A DNA stretch of 64,000 bases, from positions 62,001 through 126,000 of the forward strand of contig DATJRY010000007.1 in NCBI GenBank assembly GCA_035504415.1, in the 5' to 3' direction. The notes beneath the pieces are model-generated. The model did no database searches. It had not been told where the DNA came from and was given only the letters and a program-made list of their open reading frames with translations. Shown piece by piece: positions 53,698 to 61,429 of the stretch (positions are counted from its first letter, which is position 1; each line of letters starts with the position of its first letter). The translations under genes and the position numbers were made by a program. This stretch comes from Candidatus Sulfotelmatobacter sp. (GTDB taxonomy: Bacteria > Vulcanimicrobiota > Vulcanimicrobiia > Vulcanimicrobiales > Vulcanimicrobiaceae).

Positions 53698-54449
53698 CGA
53701 CCGAGATGGAGACCGCGGTGAACGCGCCGGCGATGAAGTTCTCGATCGTCGTTCCGACGTACAACGAAGCCGGCGGCATCGAGCGGCTGGTCACGACCGT
53801 CACCCAGATCTTCCGCGACAACGGGCTCGACGGTGAGATCGTCGTCGTCGACGACAACTCGCCCGACGGCACCGGGGCGATCGTCGACCGCCTCGAACGC
53901 GAGGGCTATCCGGTGCGCTGCCTGCACCGGCCCGGCAAGCTCGGCCTCTCGTCCGGCGTGATCGACGGCTGGCGCTTCGCGCGGCCCGACTCGGTCGCGC
54001 TCGGCGCGATGGACGCCGACTTCTCGCACGACGCGAACATCATCCCGCGCATGGTGCACGCGCTCGCCGACGAGGGCTACGGCCTGGCGATCGGCTCCCG
54101 CTACGTCCCCGGCGGCGGGATCAGCAACTGGCCCAAGCGCCGCATCGTCACCTCGAAGGTGGCCATCGCGCTGGCGCAGCCGCTCACGCCGATCAAAGAC
54201 ATCACCTCGGGGTACTTTCTGGTCAAGCGCGAGGCGCTCGACGGCGTCGACCTCGATCCGATCGGCTTCAAGATCGGGCTCGAGGTCATCGCGAAGGCGC
54301 ACTACGGCCGCGCGCTCGAGGTGCCGTACGTGTTCACCGATCGCATCGCCGGCGAGTCGAAGCTCAACCAGAACGAGATCCTCAACTATCTGCGCCAGCT
54401 CGGCCGCATCTATCGTGCGCGCTTGTTCGGCCGCGGGGGCGCGCGCTAG
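53694..54449 (+). CDS. Polyprenol-phosphate glycosyltransferase (DPM1-like, GT2)
   Basis: A 251-residue GT-A enzyme. FSIVVPTYNEAGGIERL opens the fold, VVDDNSPDGTG binds nucleotide, DADFSHD is the DxD region, and GSRYVPGGGISNWPKRRIVTSK with DITSGYFLVKREAL is specific to dolichol/polyprenol-phosphate mannosyltransferases. It moves a sugar from a nucleotide donor to a polyprenyl phosphate at the membrane. There is no membrane helix, as in bacterial Ppm1-like catalytic parts. GTG 53694 overlaps the preceding gene; ATG 53733 (MKFSIV) is an alternative. Confidence 0.88.
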   Translation: MTTEMETAVNAPAMKFSIVVPTYNEAGGIERLVTTVTQIFRDNGLDGEIVVVDDNSPDGTGAIVDRLEREGYPVRCLHRPGKLGLSSGVIDGWRFARPDSVALGAMDADFSHDANIIPRMVHALADEGYGLAIGSRYVPGGGISNWPKRRIVTSKVAIALAQPLTPIKDITSGYFLVKREALDGVDLDPIGFKIGLEVIAKAHYGRALEVPYVFTDRIAGESKLNQNEILNYLRQLGRIYRARLFGRGGAR

Positions 54450-54451
54450 CC

Positions 54452-55354
54452 GTGGCGATGCCGGAGTGGCTCCGTCTGCGTCGTGCGCAGCCCGTGCCGC
54501 CCGAAGAGGCGGCGCAGTGGACCAAGTGCCCCGGCTGCGGCGAGATGCTCTACCGCCCCGACCTGGCAGCCAACCTGTGGGTGTGCACGCGCTGCGAGCA
54601 CAACTTCCGCATGCACGCCTTCGATCGCATCGCGCTGCTGGTCGACGCGGACTTCACCGAGATCGGCGGCGACGTGCTGCCGTCCGATCCGCTGGGCTGG
54701 ACCGACAAGTCGTCGTATCCCGCCAAGCTCCAGCGCGATCGTGAGAAGTCCAAGTTGACCGAAGCGATCGTGTGCGGCTTCGCGACCATCGGCAGCGTCC
54801 CGGTCGCGCTCGGCGTGATGGACTTCAACTTTCGCGGCGGCACGATGGGCACGGTCGTCGGCGAGCGCCTGGCGCAGCTCTTCGAGCAGGCTCGCGATCG
54901 CGGCGTTCCGGTCATCGTCGTCACCGCCAGCGGCGGCGCCCGCATGGAAGAAGGCATGCTGGCACTGATGCAGATGGCGAAGACGACGCTCGCCGTGCGC
55001 CGCTTCCAGGACGCCGGCGGCTACTATCTGAGCGTGCTGACCGACCCCACCACCGGCGGCGTGTCCGCCTCGTTCGCGTTCCAGGCCGACGTCATCGTCG
55101 CCGAGTCGCACGCGGCGATCGGCTTCGCCGGACGGCGCGTCATCGAGCAGACGATCCGCCAGAAGCTGCCCGACAACTTCCAGACCGCCGAGTTCCTGCT
55201 CGAAAAGGGCGCGATCGACATGGTCGTGCCGCGTCGCGATCTCAAGGACCAGCTGATCCGGCTGCTCGACTACGGCGTCGGCGCGACGATCGCCTCGAGC
55301 AACGGTCGCGGCCTGACGGCGCCCGCACCGCAACCGGCGGAGACGCGCACGTGA
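54452..55354 (+). CDS. accD: Acetyl-CoA carboxylase carboxyltransferase subunit beta
   Basis: A 300-residue AccD. The zinc ribbon has C26-x2-C29 and C45-x2-C48; the crotonase-like core has VALGVMDFNFRGGTMGTVVGERLAQLFE and the oxyanion GGARMEEGMLALMQM, and FQADVIVAESHAAIGFAGRRVIEQTI is highly conserved. It transfers the carboxyl group from biotin to acetyl-CoA together with AccA. It starts at GTG 54452 (ATG 54458 is close) and overlaps accA by 4 bp. The BioB gene in this window supplies the cofactor. Confidence 0.97.
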   Translation: MAMPEWLRLRRAQPVPPEEAAQWTKCPGCGEMLYRPDLAANLWVCTRCEHNFRMHAFDRIALLVDADFTEIGGDVLPSDPLGWTDKSSYPAKLQRDREKSKLTEAIVCGFATIGSVPVALGVMDFNFRGGTMGTVVGERLAQLFEQARDRGVPVIVVTASGGARMEEGMLALMQMAKTTLAVRRFQDAGGYYLSVLTDPTTGGVSASFAFQADVIVAESHAAIGFAGRRVIEQTIRQKLPDNFQTAEFLLEKGAIDMVVPRRDLKDQLIRLLDYGVGATIASSNGRGLTAPAPQPAETRT

Positions 55355-56295
55355 ACGTCATCGTCGAGCGCGAGAAGGGGCTGCTCGAGCTCGAGCAGCG
55401 CATCGCCGAGCTCAAGGCGCAAGCCGCGCAGCAGCCGGTCGACATGACGGCCGAGATCACCGCCCTGGAAGCCAAGTACGGCGAGATCCAGCGCGAGATC
55501 TTCGGCACGATGACGCCGTGGCAGCGCGTCAACATGGCGCGCCACCCCAAGCGTCCGATCGGGACCGACTACATCAGCGCGTTGGACCGCTTCGACGAGC
55601 TGCACGGCGATCGCCACTTCCGCGACGATCATGCGATCGTCGGCGGTTTCGCGAAGCTGCGCGGCCGGCGCGTCGTCGCGATCGCGCAAGACAAGGGCCG
55701 CGACACCAAGGAGAAGGTATTCCGCAACTTCGGCATGTCTTCGCCCGAAGGGTATCGCAAGGTCATTCGCCTGGTGCGGTTGGCCGCGCACCTGCACTTG
55801 CCGGTCGTCACGTTCATCGACACCAGCGGTGCCGATCCGGGCATCGGTTCGGAGGAGCGCGCGCAGTCCGAGGCGATCGCCGCCTCGCTCTACGAGCTGG
55901 CCCAGGTCGAGGTGCCGATCGTCGCGACCGTCATCGGCGAGGGCGGCTCGGGCGGCGCGCTCGCGCTCGGCCTGGCCGACCGGGTGCTGATGCTCGAACA
56001 CGCGGTCTATTCGGTCGCCTCGCCCGAGGGCGCGGCGGCGATCCTGTGGGGCGACGCGGCGCGTGCCGAAGAAGCGGCCTCGCGACTGCGGCTGACCTCC
56101 GACGACCTGTTGCGTTTCGGCATCGTCGACGAGCTCGTGCCCGAGCCGGTCGGCGGCGCGCACCGTGACGGCGCGGCGACGATCGCGCGCGTCCTCGACG
56201 CGGTCGATCGCGCCCTGACGACGCTGGTCACGGTGCCGATCCCGACGCTGCTCGACCGTCGCTACGCCAAGTTCCGGCGCATCGGAGCCCCGTGA
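55351..56295 (+). CDS. accA: Acetyl-CoA carboxylase carboxyltransferase subunit alpha
   Basis: A 314-residue AccA. An N-terminal helical region (LELEQRIAELKAQ) is followed by TPWQRVNMARHPKRPIGTDYI and FDELHGDRHFRDDHAIVGGFA. The CoA-binding core is FGMSSPEGYRKVIRLVRLA, then FIDTSGADPGIGSEERAQSEAIA and IGEGGSGGALALGLADRVLMLEHAVYSVASPEGAAAILW. Forms the carboxyltransferase with AccD. GTG start inside the accD stop. The biotin carboxylase and carrier (accC, accB) are not in the window. Confidence 0.97.
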   Translation: MNVIVEREKGLLELEQRIAELKAQAAQQPVDMTAEITALEAKYGEIQREIFGTMTPWQRVNMARHPKRPIGTDYISALDRFDELHGDRHFRDDHAIVGGFAKLRGRRVVAIAQDKGRDTKEKVFRNFGMSSPEGYRKVIRLVRLAAHLHLPVVTFIDTSGADPGIGSEERAQSEAIAASLYELAQVEVPIVATVIGEGGSGGALALGLADRVLMLEHAVYSVASPEGAAAILWGDAARAEEAASRLRLTSDDLLRFGIVDELVPEPVGGAHRDGAATIARVLDAVDRALTTLVTVPIPTLLDRRYAKFRRIGAP

Positions 56296-56606
56296 ACAGG
56301 CCGGCGGCGCTGCTCCGTCTCGCGAGTCGGATCGGCGTCGTCTGCGTTGTGCTCGTCGTCTTCTCGCTGATCGCCGTGCAGTACGCGCGGTTGATCGGGC
56401 GCACCGTCGGCATGGCGCACGAGCTGCGCGACGCCCGCCGCGAGGTCGCGCGCCTGGAAGCGAAGCGCCTGCAGCAGAACCGGGAGATTCGGCGGCTGAG
56501 CGATCCCGCCGGCGCGCTGCCGGAGATCCACGACCGCCTGCACCTGGTCGGCGACCACGAAGCGATCATCTATCTCAAGGGCAACAAGGGCGCGCCGAAC
56601 CCGTGA
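56292..56606 (+). CDS. FtsL/FtsB (DivIC)-like septum protein
   Basis: A 104-residue bitopic protein: one membrane helix (about 12-33) followed by a coiled coil (HELRDARREVARLEAKRLQQNREIRRL, about 43-69). This is the layout of FtsL/FtsB/DivIC divisome proteins. The family identity rests on architecture and size, not on strong sequence identity. It overlaps accA (GTGA) and the next gene, in the same operon. Confidence 0.65.
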   Translation: MNRPAALLRLASRIGVVCVVLVVFSLIAVQYARLIGRTVGMAHELRDARREVARLEAKRLQQNREIRRLSDPAGALPEIHDRLHLVGDHEAIIYLKGNKGAPNP

Positions 56607-56995
56607 GCGAGCGCGTGCGCGGCAGCGTCATCAACGTGCACAACCTCGGCGCCACCGTGCGGCTCGAGGACGGCCGGCTGGTGGCCGCGCCGATCGGCGA
56701 CGTCAACAAGAACCGGGCCGCCTACACGCGTGCGCTGGAGCACAAGTCGGCCACGGTGCCGTTCGACTTGGTGGGGCGGATGGTCGTCCTGGCGCAGACC
56801 CGCGTCGACGAGGTCCTGCCGACGAATGACGCACCGGTGCTGACCGACCCCTCGTTCGAGGCGCAAATCGCCGCCTACCTCAAGTCGACCGAGGAGTGGG
56901 CGCCGGCCGACCGGCCCGAGCCGGCGGAGCGACACCTGCAGCGCAAGCGCCAGCGCGCGAAGGTGTTTCGCTCGGACGCCACTCCAGGCAGGTAG
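56603..56995 (+). CDS. Small protein with S1-like N-terminal strand region, unknown function
   Basis: A 130-residue protein. The first 75 residues (VRGSVINVHNLGATVRLEDGRLVAAPIGDV) have the strand and Gly pattern of S1/OB-fold RNA-binding domains, where G-A-T-V-R-L and the following turn are typical. The C-terminal third is basic (HLQRKRQRAKVF). An RNA- or ribosome-related role is possible but unproven. It overlaps the FtsL/B-like gene (GTGA) and ends 25 bp before the RpiR-family gene. Confidence 0.55.
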   Translation: MSERVRGSVINVHNLGATVRLEDGRLVAAPIGDVNKNRAAYTRALEHKSATVPFDLVGRMVVLAQTRVDEVLPTNDAPVLTDPSFEAQIAAYLKSTEEWAPADRPEPAERHLQRKRQRAKVFRSDATPGR

Positions 56996-57020
56996 GCGGC
57001 GCGCGTCGAACTTCGCGTCC

Positions 57021-57899
57021 ATGGCGACGAAAGAAGTGCGAGTCGATCCCGTAAAGGTGCCCGGTTCTTTCGTGCGTTTGCAAGGCGCGTACTCGGGGCT
57101 GCGCGCCGCCGAACAGCGCGTGGCGGATTTCATCCTGCGGCACCCGGACGAGCTGATCTACCTGACCGTGACGGAGCTGGCCGAGCGGACCAACACCAGC
57201 GAGTCGACGGTGGTACGGCTCTGCCAGAAGATCGGCTACAAGGGATATCAAGAGTTCAAGATCGTGCTGGCGCGCGATCTGGTCGAGCCGACGACCGAGA
57301 TCTACGCGGCGATCGAGCCCGACGACGACCTCTCGACGGTGAAGAGCAAGGTCTTCCAGGCCAACACCCAGGCGCTGCGCGACACCATCGAGGTGCTCGA
57401 CGACGAGATGCTCGGCCGGGCCGTCGAGGCGTTGGCGAAGGCGAACCGGGTCGACATCTACGGCGTGGGCGGCAGCGGTCCGCTGGCGGCCGACGCGTAC
57501 CACAAGTTCCTCAAGCTGGGGCTGCGCGCGGTCGCGCTCTCCGACGGCGACCTGATGGCGATGTCCTCGGCGCTGCTGGGCAGCGGCGACGTCGCGCTGG
57601 GGATCTCGCACACCGGAGCCAGCCGCGACGTGACCGACGCGCTCGGCCGCGCCAAGACGAACGGTGCGACGACGATCTGCATCACCCATCGGTCCAGCTC
57701 GCCGATCACCAAGGTGGCGGACATTCAGCTCGTCACCGCGGCCAAAGAGACGGCTTTCCGCAGTGACGCCAGCTCGAGCCGCATCGCGCAGCTCACGATC
57801 ATCGACACGCTCTACGTCGGCATCGCGCACAAGGCGCACGACCGCTCGTTGCAGATGATCGAACGAACGCGCGAAGCGACCGCCGCCAAGCGCTACTGA
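57021..57899 (+). CDS. RpiR-family transcriptional regulator
   Basis: A 292-residue regulator. The N-terminal helix-turn-helix domain (about 25-95) has LRAAEQRVADFILRHPDELIYLTVTELAERTNTSESTVVRLCQKIGYKGYQEFK, standard for RpiR/HexR/MurR. A SIS sugar-phosphate-binding domain (about 140-270) holds YGVGGSGPLAADAYHKFLKLGL and ISHTGASRDVTDAL. Its effector is a phosphosugar that cannot be named; no sugar gene is adjacent. It starts at ATG 57021. Confidence 0.92.
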   Translation: MATKEVRVDPVKVPGSFVRLQGAYSGLRAAEQRVADFILRHPDELIYLTVTELAERTNTSESTVVRLCQKIGYKGYQEFKIVLARDLVEPTTEIYAAIEPDDDLSTVKSKVFQANTQALRDTIEVLDDEMLGRAVEALAKANRVDIYGVGGSGPLAADAYHKFLKLGLRAVALSDGDLMAMSSALLGSGDVALGISHTGASRDVTDALGRAKTNGATTICITHRSSSPITKVADIQLVTAAKETAFRSDASSSRIAQLTIIDTLYVGIAHKAHDRSLQMIERTREATAAKRY

Positions 57900-57919
57900 T
57901 CGCGACGGCACCCTGGCGC

Positions 57920-58516
57920 GTGGCGGGGCGGCGCGCGGGTCAGCGCTTCGACGCCGAGCTGCGGGTCACGACCGAAGCGTTGGTGTTTCTGGGCGAGCTC
58001 GATCCCGAGGCGATCGGCCCGGCGATCGAGTTCGCCACCCACTACGAGCCGACGCCGGTCGCGGAAGCGGAGGCGCTGCTCGCGGCTTCGCCGTTATCAC
58101 CCGAAACGACGACGTTCGTCGACGTCGGCGCGGGGATGGGGCGCGTCGTCATGCTGGCGGCACGGCGGCCGTTCCGCGCCGTCGTCGGCGTCGAGCTGTC
58201 GCCGGCGCTCGCCGAGATCGCGCGCGAGAACCTCGCGGCCGCCAACGATCCCAAGCGCGTCGTGCACGACGTGCGCGTCGTGCGCGCCGACGCCTCCGCG
58301 TGGACGCTGCCGCGCGGCGATCTGCTGCTCTATCTCTACAACCCCTTTCAGGCGCCCGTGCTCGAACGGCTGCTGACCCGCGTGGGAAGCGGGCCCGCGC
58401 GCGAGGTCGTGCTGCTCTACCACACGCCGGTCGAACGTGCGACGATCGACGCCGACCACCGCTTCGCGCTGGTCGCCGATCTGGGCTTCGGCCTCGTCTA
58501 CCGGTTGCGCAGCTAG
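57920..58516 (+). CDS. SAM-dependent methyltransferase-like protein
   Basis: A 198-residue protein with a class I methyltransferase core: YEPTPVAEAEALLA, motif I TFVDVGAGMGRVVMLAARRPF, acidic end VVGVELSPALAEIARENL, then RADASAWTLPRGDLLLYLYNPFQ, where NPF replaces the usual NPPF/Y. The substrate is unknown. GTG 57920 lies 20 bp after the RpiR gene. The stop forms a CTAG shared with the opposing phosphatase stop (4-bp overlap). Confidence 0.8.
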   Translation: MAGRRAGQRFDAELRVTTEALVFLGELDPEAIGPAIEFATHYEPTPVAEAEALLAASPLSPETTTFVDVGAGMGRVVMLAARRPFRAVVGVELSPALAEIARENLAAANDPKRVVHDVRVVRADASAWTLPRGDLLLYLYNPFQAPVLERLLTRVGSGPAREVVLLYHTPVERATIDADHRFALVADLGFGLVYRLRS

Positions 58517-59187
58517 TGCGGCGCGCGCACGCCGACTTCGTCCAGGTGCTGTAAGAGGTCGGCCGGATCGTCGTAGACGCGATACGCGCCCGCGATCTGC
58601 AGCTCGTCCAGGCCGTAGCCGCCGGAGAGCAGCCCCACGCCGAGCGCGCGCGCGCGCCGCGCCGCCAGCAGATCCCAGACCGAGTCGCCGACGACGATGC
58701 TGTTGGTGATCTCGACGCCGAGCTTCTCGGCCGCTTTCAAGAACAGGTCGGGGTCGGGCTTGGCGTGCGCCACCTCGTCACGGGTGACGATCGGGACGCC
58801 GGGCGGGATGTCCAGCAGCGCGAGGGTCCGATACGCGACCTCGCGCCCGCCGCTGGTGGCGATGGCCCACGGCACGCCCAGGTCCGTCAGCGTCGCCAAC
58901 AACTCGCTCGCGCCCGGCAGCGGCACGACTTCGTCGAACCGCTTGGCATAGGCCTCGGCGTGTCGCCGGCCGAGATCGGACACCGTCGCGGCATCGACGG
59001 GACGCCCCAGCTCGCGGGCCAGCGCGCGCACGAACAGCCCGCCGCTCATGCCGACCTTGCGGTGGATCCGCCACATCGAGAGCGCGATGCCGGCCGAGCG
59101 CAGCGCGTCGTGCCACGCACCGACGTGCTGGTACACGGAGTCGACCAGCGTACCGTCGAGGTCGAACAAGAGCGCGGGCGCGGCCAT
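58513..59187 (-). CDS. HAD-superfamily phosphatase (PGP/beta-PGM-like)
   Basis: A 224-residue HAD hydrolase of the cap-1 type. Motif I is FDLDGTLVDS (D9, D11), motif II in WAIATSGG, motif III Lys in HAKPDPDLFLKA and motif IV in VVGDSVWDLLAARRA. It dephosphorylates a small phospho-metabolite such as phosphoglycolate or a sugar phosphate. Start is the ATG at 59185-59187. It is divergent from the second Ppx/GppA gene with 55 bp between. Confidence 0.9.
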   Translation of the reverse strand: MAAPALLFDLDGTLVDSVYQHVGAWHDALRSAGIALSMWRIHRKVGMSGGLFVRALARELGRPVDAATVSDLGRRHAEAYAKRFDEVVPLPGASELLATLTDLGVPWAIATSGGREVAYRTLALLDIPPGVPIVTRDEVAHAKPDPDLFLKAAEKLGVEITNSIVVGDSVWDLLAARRARALGVGLLSGGYGLDELQIAGAYRVYDDPADLLQHLDEVGVRAPH

Positions 59188-59242
59188 AACGTTACATTCG
59201 CGACGGCGGGGAGCGCCGCCCGGTGGCCGAAAGGGCCGCCTC

Positions 59243-60184
59243 GTGACTCGTGCGCTCGTCTCCATCGGCACCAACTCGACGCGGCTCCTGATCCTCGGCG
59301 AGGGCGACGCGCCGGTGGTCGCCGAGTCACGCGGGACCCGCCTGGGCGCCGGGATCGGGACGACCGGGTCGATCGACCTGGTGGCGAAGATCCGCACCCT
59401 GGCTGCCGTCGACGAGTACGTCGGCATCGCGCGCGCCAACGGCGTGACCGCGGTCGACGCGATCGCGACCAGCGTGCTGCGCCGCGCGAGCGACGGTGAG
59501 GCCTTCGGCCGCGAGGTCGAGCACCGAATCGGTGTCGTGCCGCGCGTGCTCACGGGCGAAGAAGAAGCGACCTACTCGTTCCTCGGCGCGACCGCGCAGC
59601 GCCCGGGCGCCGAGTCAGTGGCCGTGCTCGACGTCGGCGGCGGCAGCACCGAGATCGCCGTCGACACCCCGGCGCACGCGCGCAGCACCGGTGCCGTCGG
59701 CTTGAGCATGTCGCTCGAGATCGGCGCCGTGCGACTCTCGGAACGCCATCCCGCGCTGCTCGGCCAAACCGCGCTCGCGCCGGCCGCGCGCCGTTCGCTC
59801 GAGATCGAAGCACGCTCGTACGCGCTCGGCGTCCTCACGCCGCTCTCCGAGGCACGCGGTTTCGGCGAGTTGATCGCCGTCGGCGGCACGGTCTTCACGG
59901 CCGCCGCGATGATCGCCGACGGCGCCCGCGACGGCGCGCCGATGACCCGCGCCGATTGCGCCGGGCTCATCGACGCGCTCCTCTCACGCGACCTCGAGGC
60001 CCGCAAGCAGATGCCGCACATCCGTCCGCAGCGCGCCGACATCTTACCGGCCGGCCTGATCGTCGTCGACGAAGCCTGCCGCATGCTCGACGTCGACCAC
60101 TTCACGGTCAGCGAAGCGGACCTGCTCTACGGTTACCTCACATCGAGGTCGTTCCGTTCCGAGCCATTCGTCGCCAAGGGGTAG
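59243..60184 (+). CDS. Short Ppx/GppA-family phosphatase
   Basis: A 313-residue ASKHA-fold protein: VSIGTNSTRLLILGEG at the N terminus, TGEEEATYSFLGA, VLDVGGGSTEIAVD, IAVGGTVFTAAAMI and MPHIRPQRADILPAGLIVVDE, the core signature of the Ppx/GppA family. It lacks the C-terminal HD domain of the paralogue at 14915, as in the short exopolyphosphatases of actinobacteria. It should cleave polyphosphate or (p)ppGpp. GTG 59243 follows AAGGG by about 8 nt. It precedes the tRNA-Leu gene by 29 bp. Confidence 0.9.
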   Translation: MTRALVSIGTNSTRLLILGEGDAPVVAESRGTRLGAGIGTTGSIDLVAKIRTLAAVDEYVGIARANGVTAVDAIATSVLRRASDGEAFGREVEHRIGVVPRVLTGEEEATYSFLGATAQRPGAESVAVLDVGGGSTEIAVDTPAHARSTGAVGLSMSLEIGAVRLSERHPALLGQTALAPAARRSLEIEARSYALGVLTPLSEARGFGELIAVGGTVFTAAAMIADGARDGAPMTRADCAGLIDALLSRDLEARKQMPHIRPQRADILPAGLIVVDEACRMLDVDHFTVSEADLLYGYLTSRSFRSEPFVAKG

Positions 60185-60213
60185 CGGCCGGTGCCCGCGG
60201 CGAATCGGGCCGC

Positions 60214-60535
60214 GGGATGATGGTGGAATAGGCAGACACAGCAGACTTACCAAATGTGAGCCGACCGCACGGAAACGGCGGCCGGGATGCGCTCAAAGTC
60301 GGTGAACTCGTCGCGCGGGCACGACAACGCCGAGCCAAGCCGCGAAGCCGCATGTCGGCGACGTGGAAGGTGTAGAGACTGGACGGGCGCGACCTACCGG
60401 TTCGTACGCGAACCCACGGCCAAGGCACAGTCCAGACCACGAACGGTTTCGACGAGAAAGCCGGCGGCGAAAGCCGAAGTGGTACGAAAATCTGCAGCCC
60501 GCAAGGGCGTCCGGGTTCGAGCCCCGGTCATCCCA
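60214..60535 (+). tRNA. tRNA-Leu (UAA), interrupted by a group I intron
   Basis: Exon 1 is 60214-60248 and exon 2 is 60487-60535. Joined, they give an 84-nt class II tRNA. The acceptor stem is GGGATGA/TCATCCC with discriminator A, the anticodon stem GCAGA-CTTAAAA-TCTGC carries the anticodon TAA, the variable arm is AGCCCGCAAGGGCGT and the T arm CCGGG-TTCGAGC-CCCGG. The split lies after the first anticodon base (T34), the site used by the group I introns of cyanobacterial tRNA-Leu(UAA). The 3' CCA is not encoded (CGT follows the A). The tRNA is unreadable without removing the insert, so splicing is required if this is the only Leu-UAA tRNA. Confidence 0.95.
60249..60486 (+). ncRNA. Group I self-splicing intron (probably subgroup IC3) in tRNA-Leu
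   Basis: A 238-nt intron. It obeys the group I boundary rule: the 5' exon ends in T (60248) and the intron ends in G (60486). Conserved core pieces match the cyanobacterial tRNA-Leu intron in order: TGTGAGCC near the start, CTCAAAGTC, GAGCCAAGCC (P4 region), GGAAGGTGTAGAGACT with GACGGG (P6-P7 region), and ACAGTCC, which pairs with AGACT for P7/P3. It carries no open reading frame, so splicing should be autocatalytic with guanosine. Its presence outside cyanobacteria is notable if the lineage assignment is right. Confidence 0.93.
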
Positions 60536-60580
60536 CGTTCACGGGCAGCACTCTTGCGGTGTCGGCGCGAACGAGCGTAG

Positions 60581-60790
60581 ATGGCAGAACATCGCGTGTG
60601 TGTTTCGCAGACTCCGTCGTACGAGCTCGTCAATACGGACCTCGTCGTCGAGATCGACGACGAGCATGGGAAGCTCGGTGAATTACGGCTCAGCCGCGGC
60701 GGCGTCGATTGGTGGCCGCGCGATGCGCGCAACGGCGTCACGATGACGTGGGAGCAGTTCCGCGACCGGCTGGAGGGCTATCGGCTCTGA
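60581..60790 (+). CDS. Small acidic protein of unknown function
   Basis: A 69-residue hypothetical protein: a strand-rich beginning (YELVNTDLVVEIDDEHGKLGELRLSRGGVDWWP) followed by a helix (MTWEQFRDRLEGYRL). The pattern resembles small KTSC-like or phage-associated proteins but no family is assigned. ATG 60581 lies 45 bp after the tRNA; no clear ribosome site. The next 93 bp hold no gene. Confidence 0.55.
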   Translation: MAEHRVCVSQTPSYELVNTDLVVEIDDEHGKLGELRLSRGGVDWWPRDARNGVTMTWEQFRDRLEGYRL

Positions 60791-60883
60791 GCAGCAGGTC
60801 AAGCGACCCAGCCTGACCGAAGAGAGCGGGCGACAGCCGTTCGACTGCCGGTCGGCAGCGCGCTGTATCGCGGGGGTGAGACG

Positions 60884-61429
60884 ATGCAGGGACCGGATAA
60901 AATCATGCTGATCCGCCACGCGGAGAAGCCGATTCCGGGTGGCCCGAACGGCGTGAACCTGGACGGGAGCCCGAACGATCATGCTCTGATCGTGCGCGGC
61001 TGGCACCGCGCAGGCGCGCTGGTGTCGTTTTTCGCCAAGCCGACGCACGCGGGAATCGCCACGCCGACGACGATCTTCGCATCGGGCACCAGCGCCGATC
61101 CGTCGCTGCCCCCGGACGAAGCCGAGAGCCTGCGCCCGCAGCAGACGGTCACGCCCGTGCACGACATGCTGGGCGTGCCGTTTCAGACGGCCATCGCCGT
61201 CGGTGACGAAGCCGCAGTGATCGAGGCGATCACGGCCTGCACCGGCGTCGTGCTGGTCGCCTGGGAGCACAAGCACATCCCGATCATCGCGGCGGGCTTC
61301 GTCGACGGCGCGCCGACCAAATGGGGTGACCGCTTCGATGTGGTGTGGGTCCTCGATCACCAGCCCGACGGAACGTACGCGTTCAGCGCGCTCGACCAAT
61401 CCCTGCTCGCCGGAGATGTGACGTCATGA
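60884..61429 (+). CDS. Histidine phosphatase superfamily-like protein
   Basis: A 181-residue protein. KIMLIRHAEKPIPGGP places the R-H-A/G core at R11-H12-A13-E14, as in the phosphoglycerate mutase-like histidine phosphatases where His12 is phosphorylated. A second His lies in VAWEHKHIPIIA, the position of the acid/base His. The strand-helix order in between (ATPTTIFASGT, FQTAIAVGDEAAVIEAI) fits the fold. The substrate is unknown. It is the first gene of a three-gene overlapping unit with a metalloprotease and an MBL protein. The ATG at 60884 has GGGGGTGAG upstream. Confidence 0.8.
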   Translation: MQGPDKIMLIRHAEKPIPGGPNGVNLDGSPNDHALIVRGWHRAGALVSFFAKPTHAGIATPTTIFASGTSADPSLPPDEAESLRPQQTVTPVHDMLGVPFQTAIAVGDEAAVIEAITACTGVVLVAWEHKHIPIIAAGFVDGAPTKWGDRFDVVWVLDHQPDGTYAFSALDQSLLAGDVTS

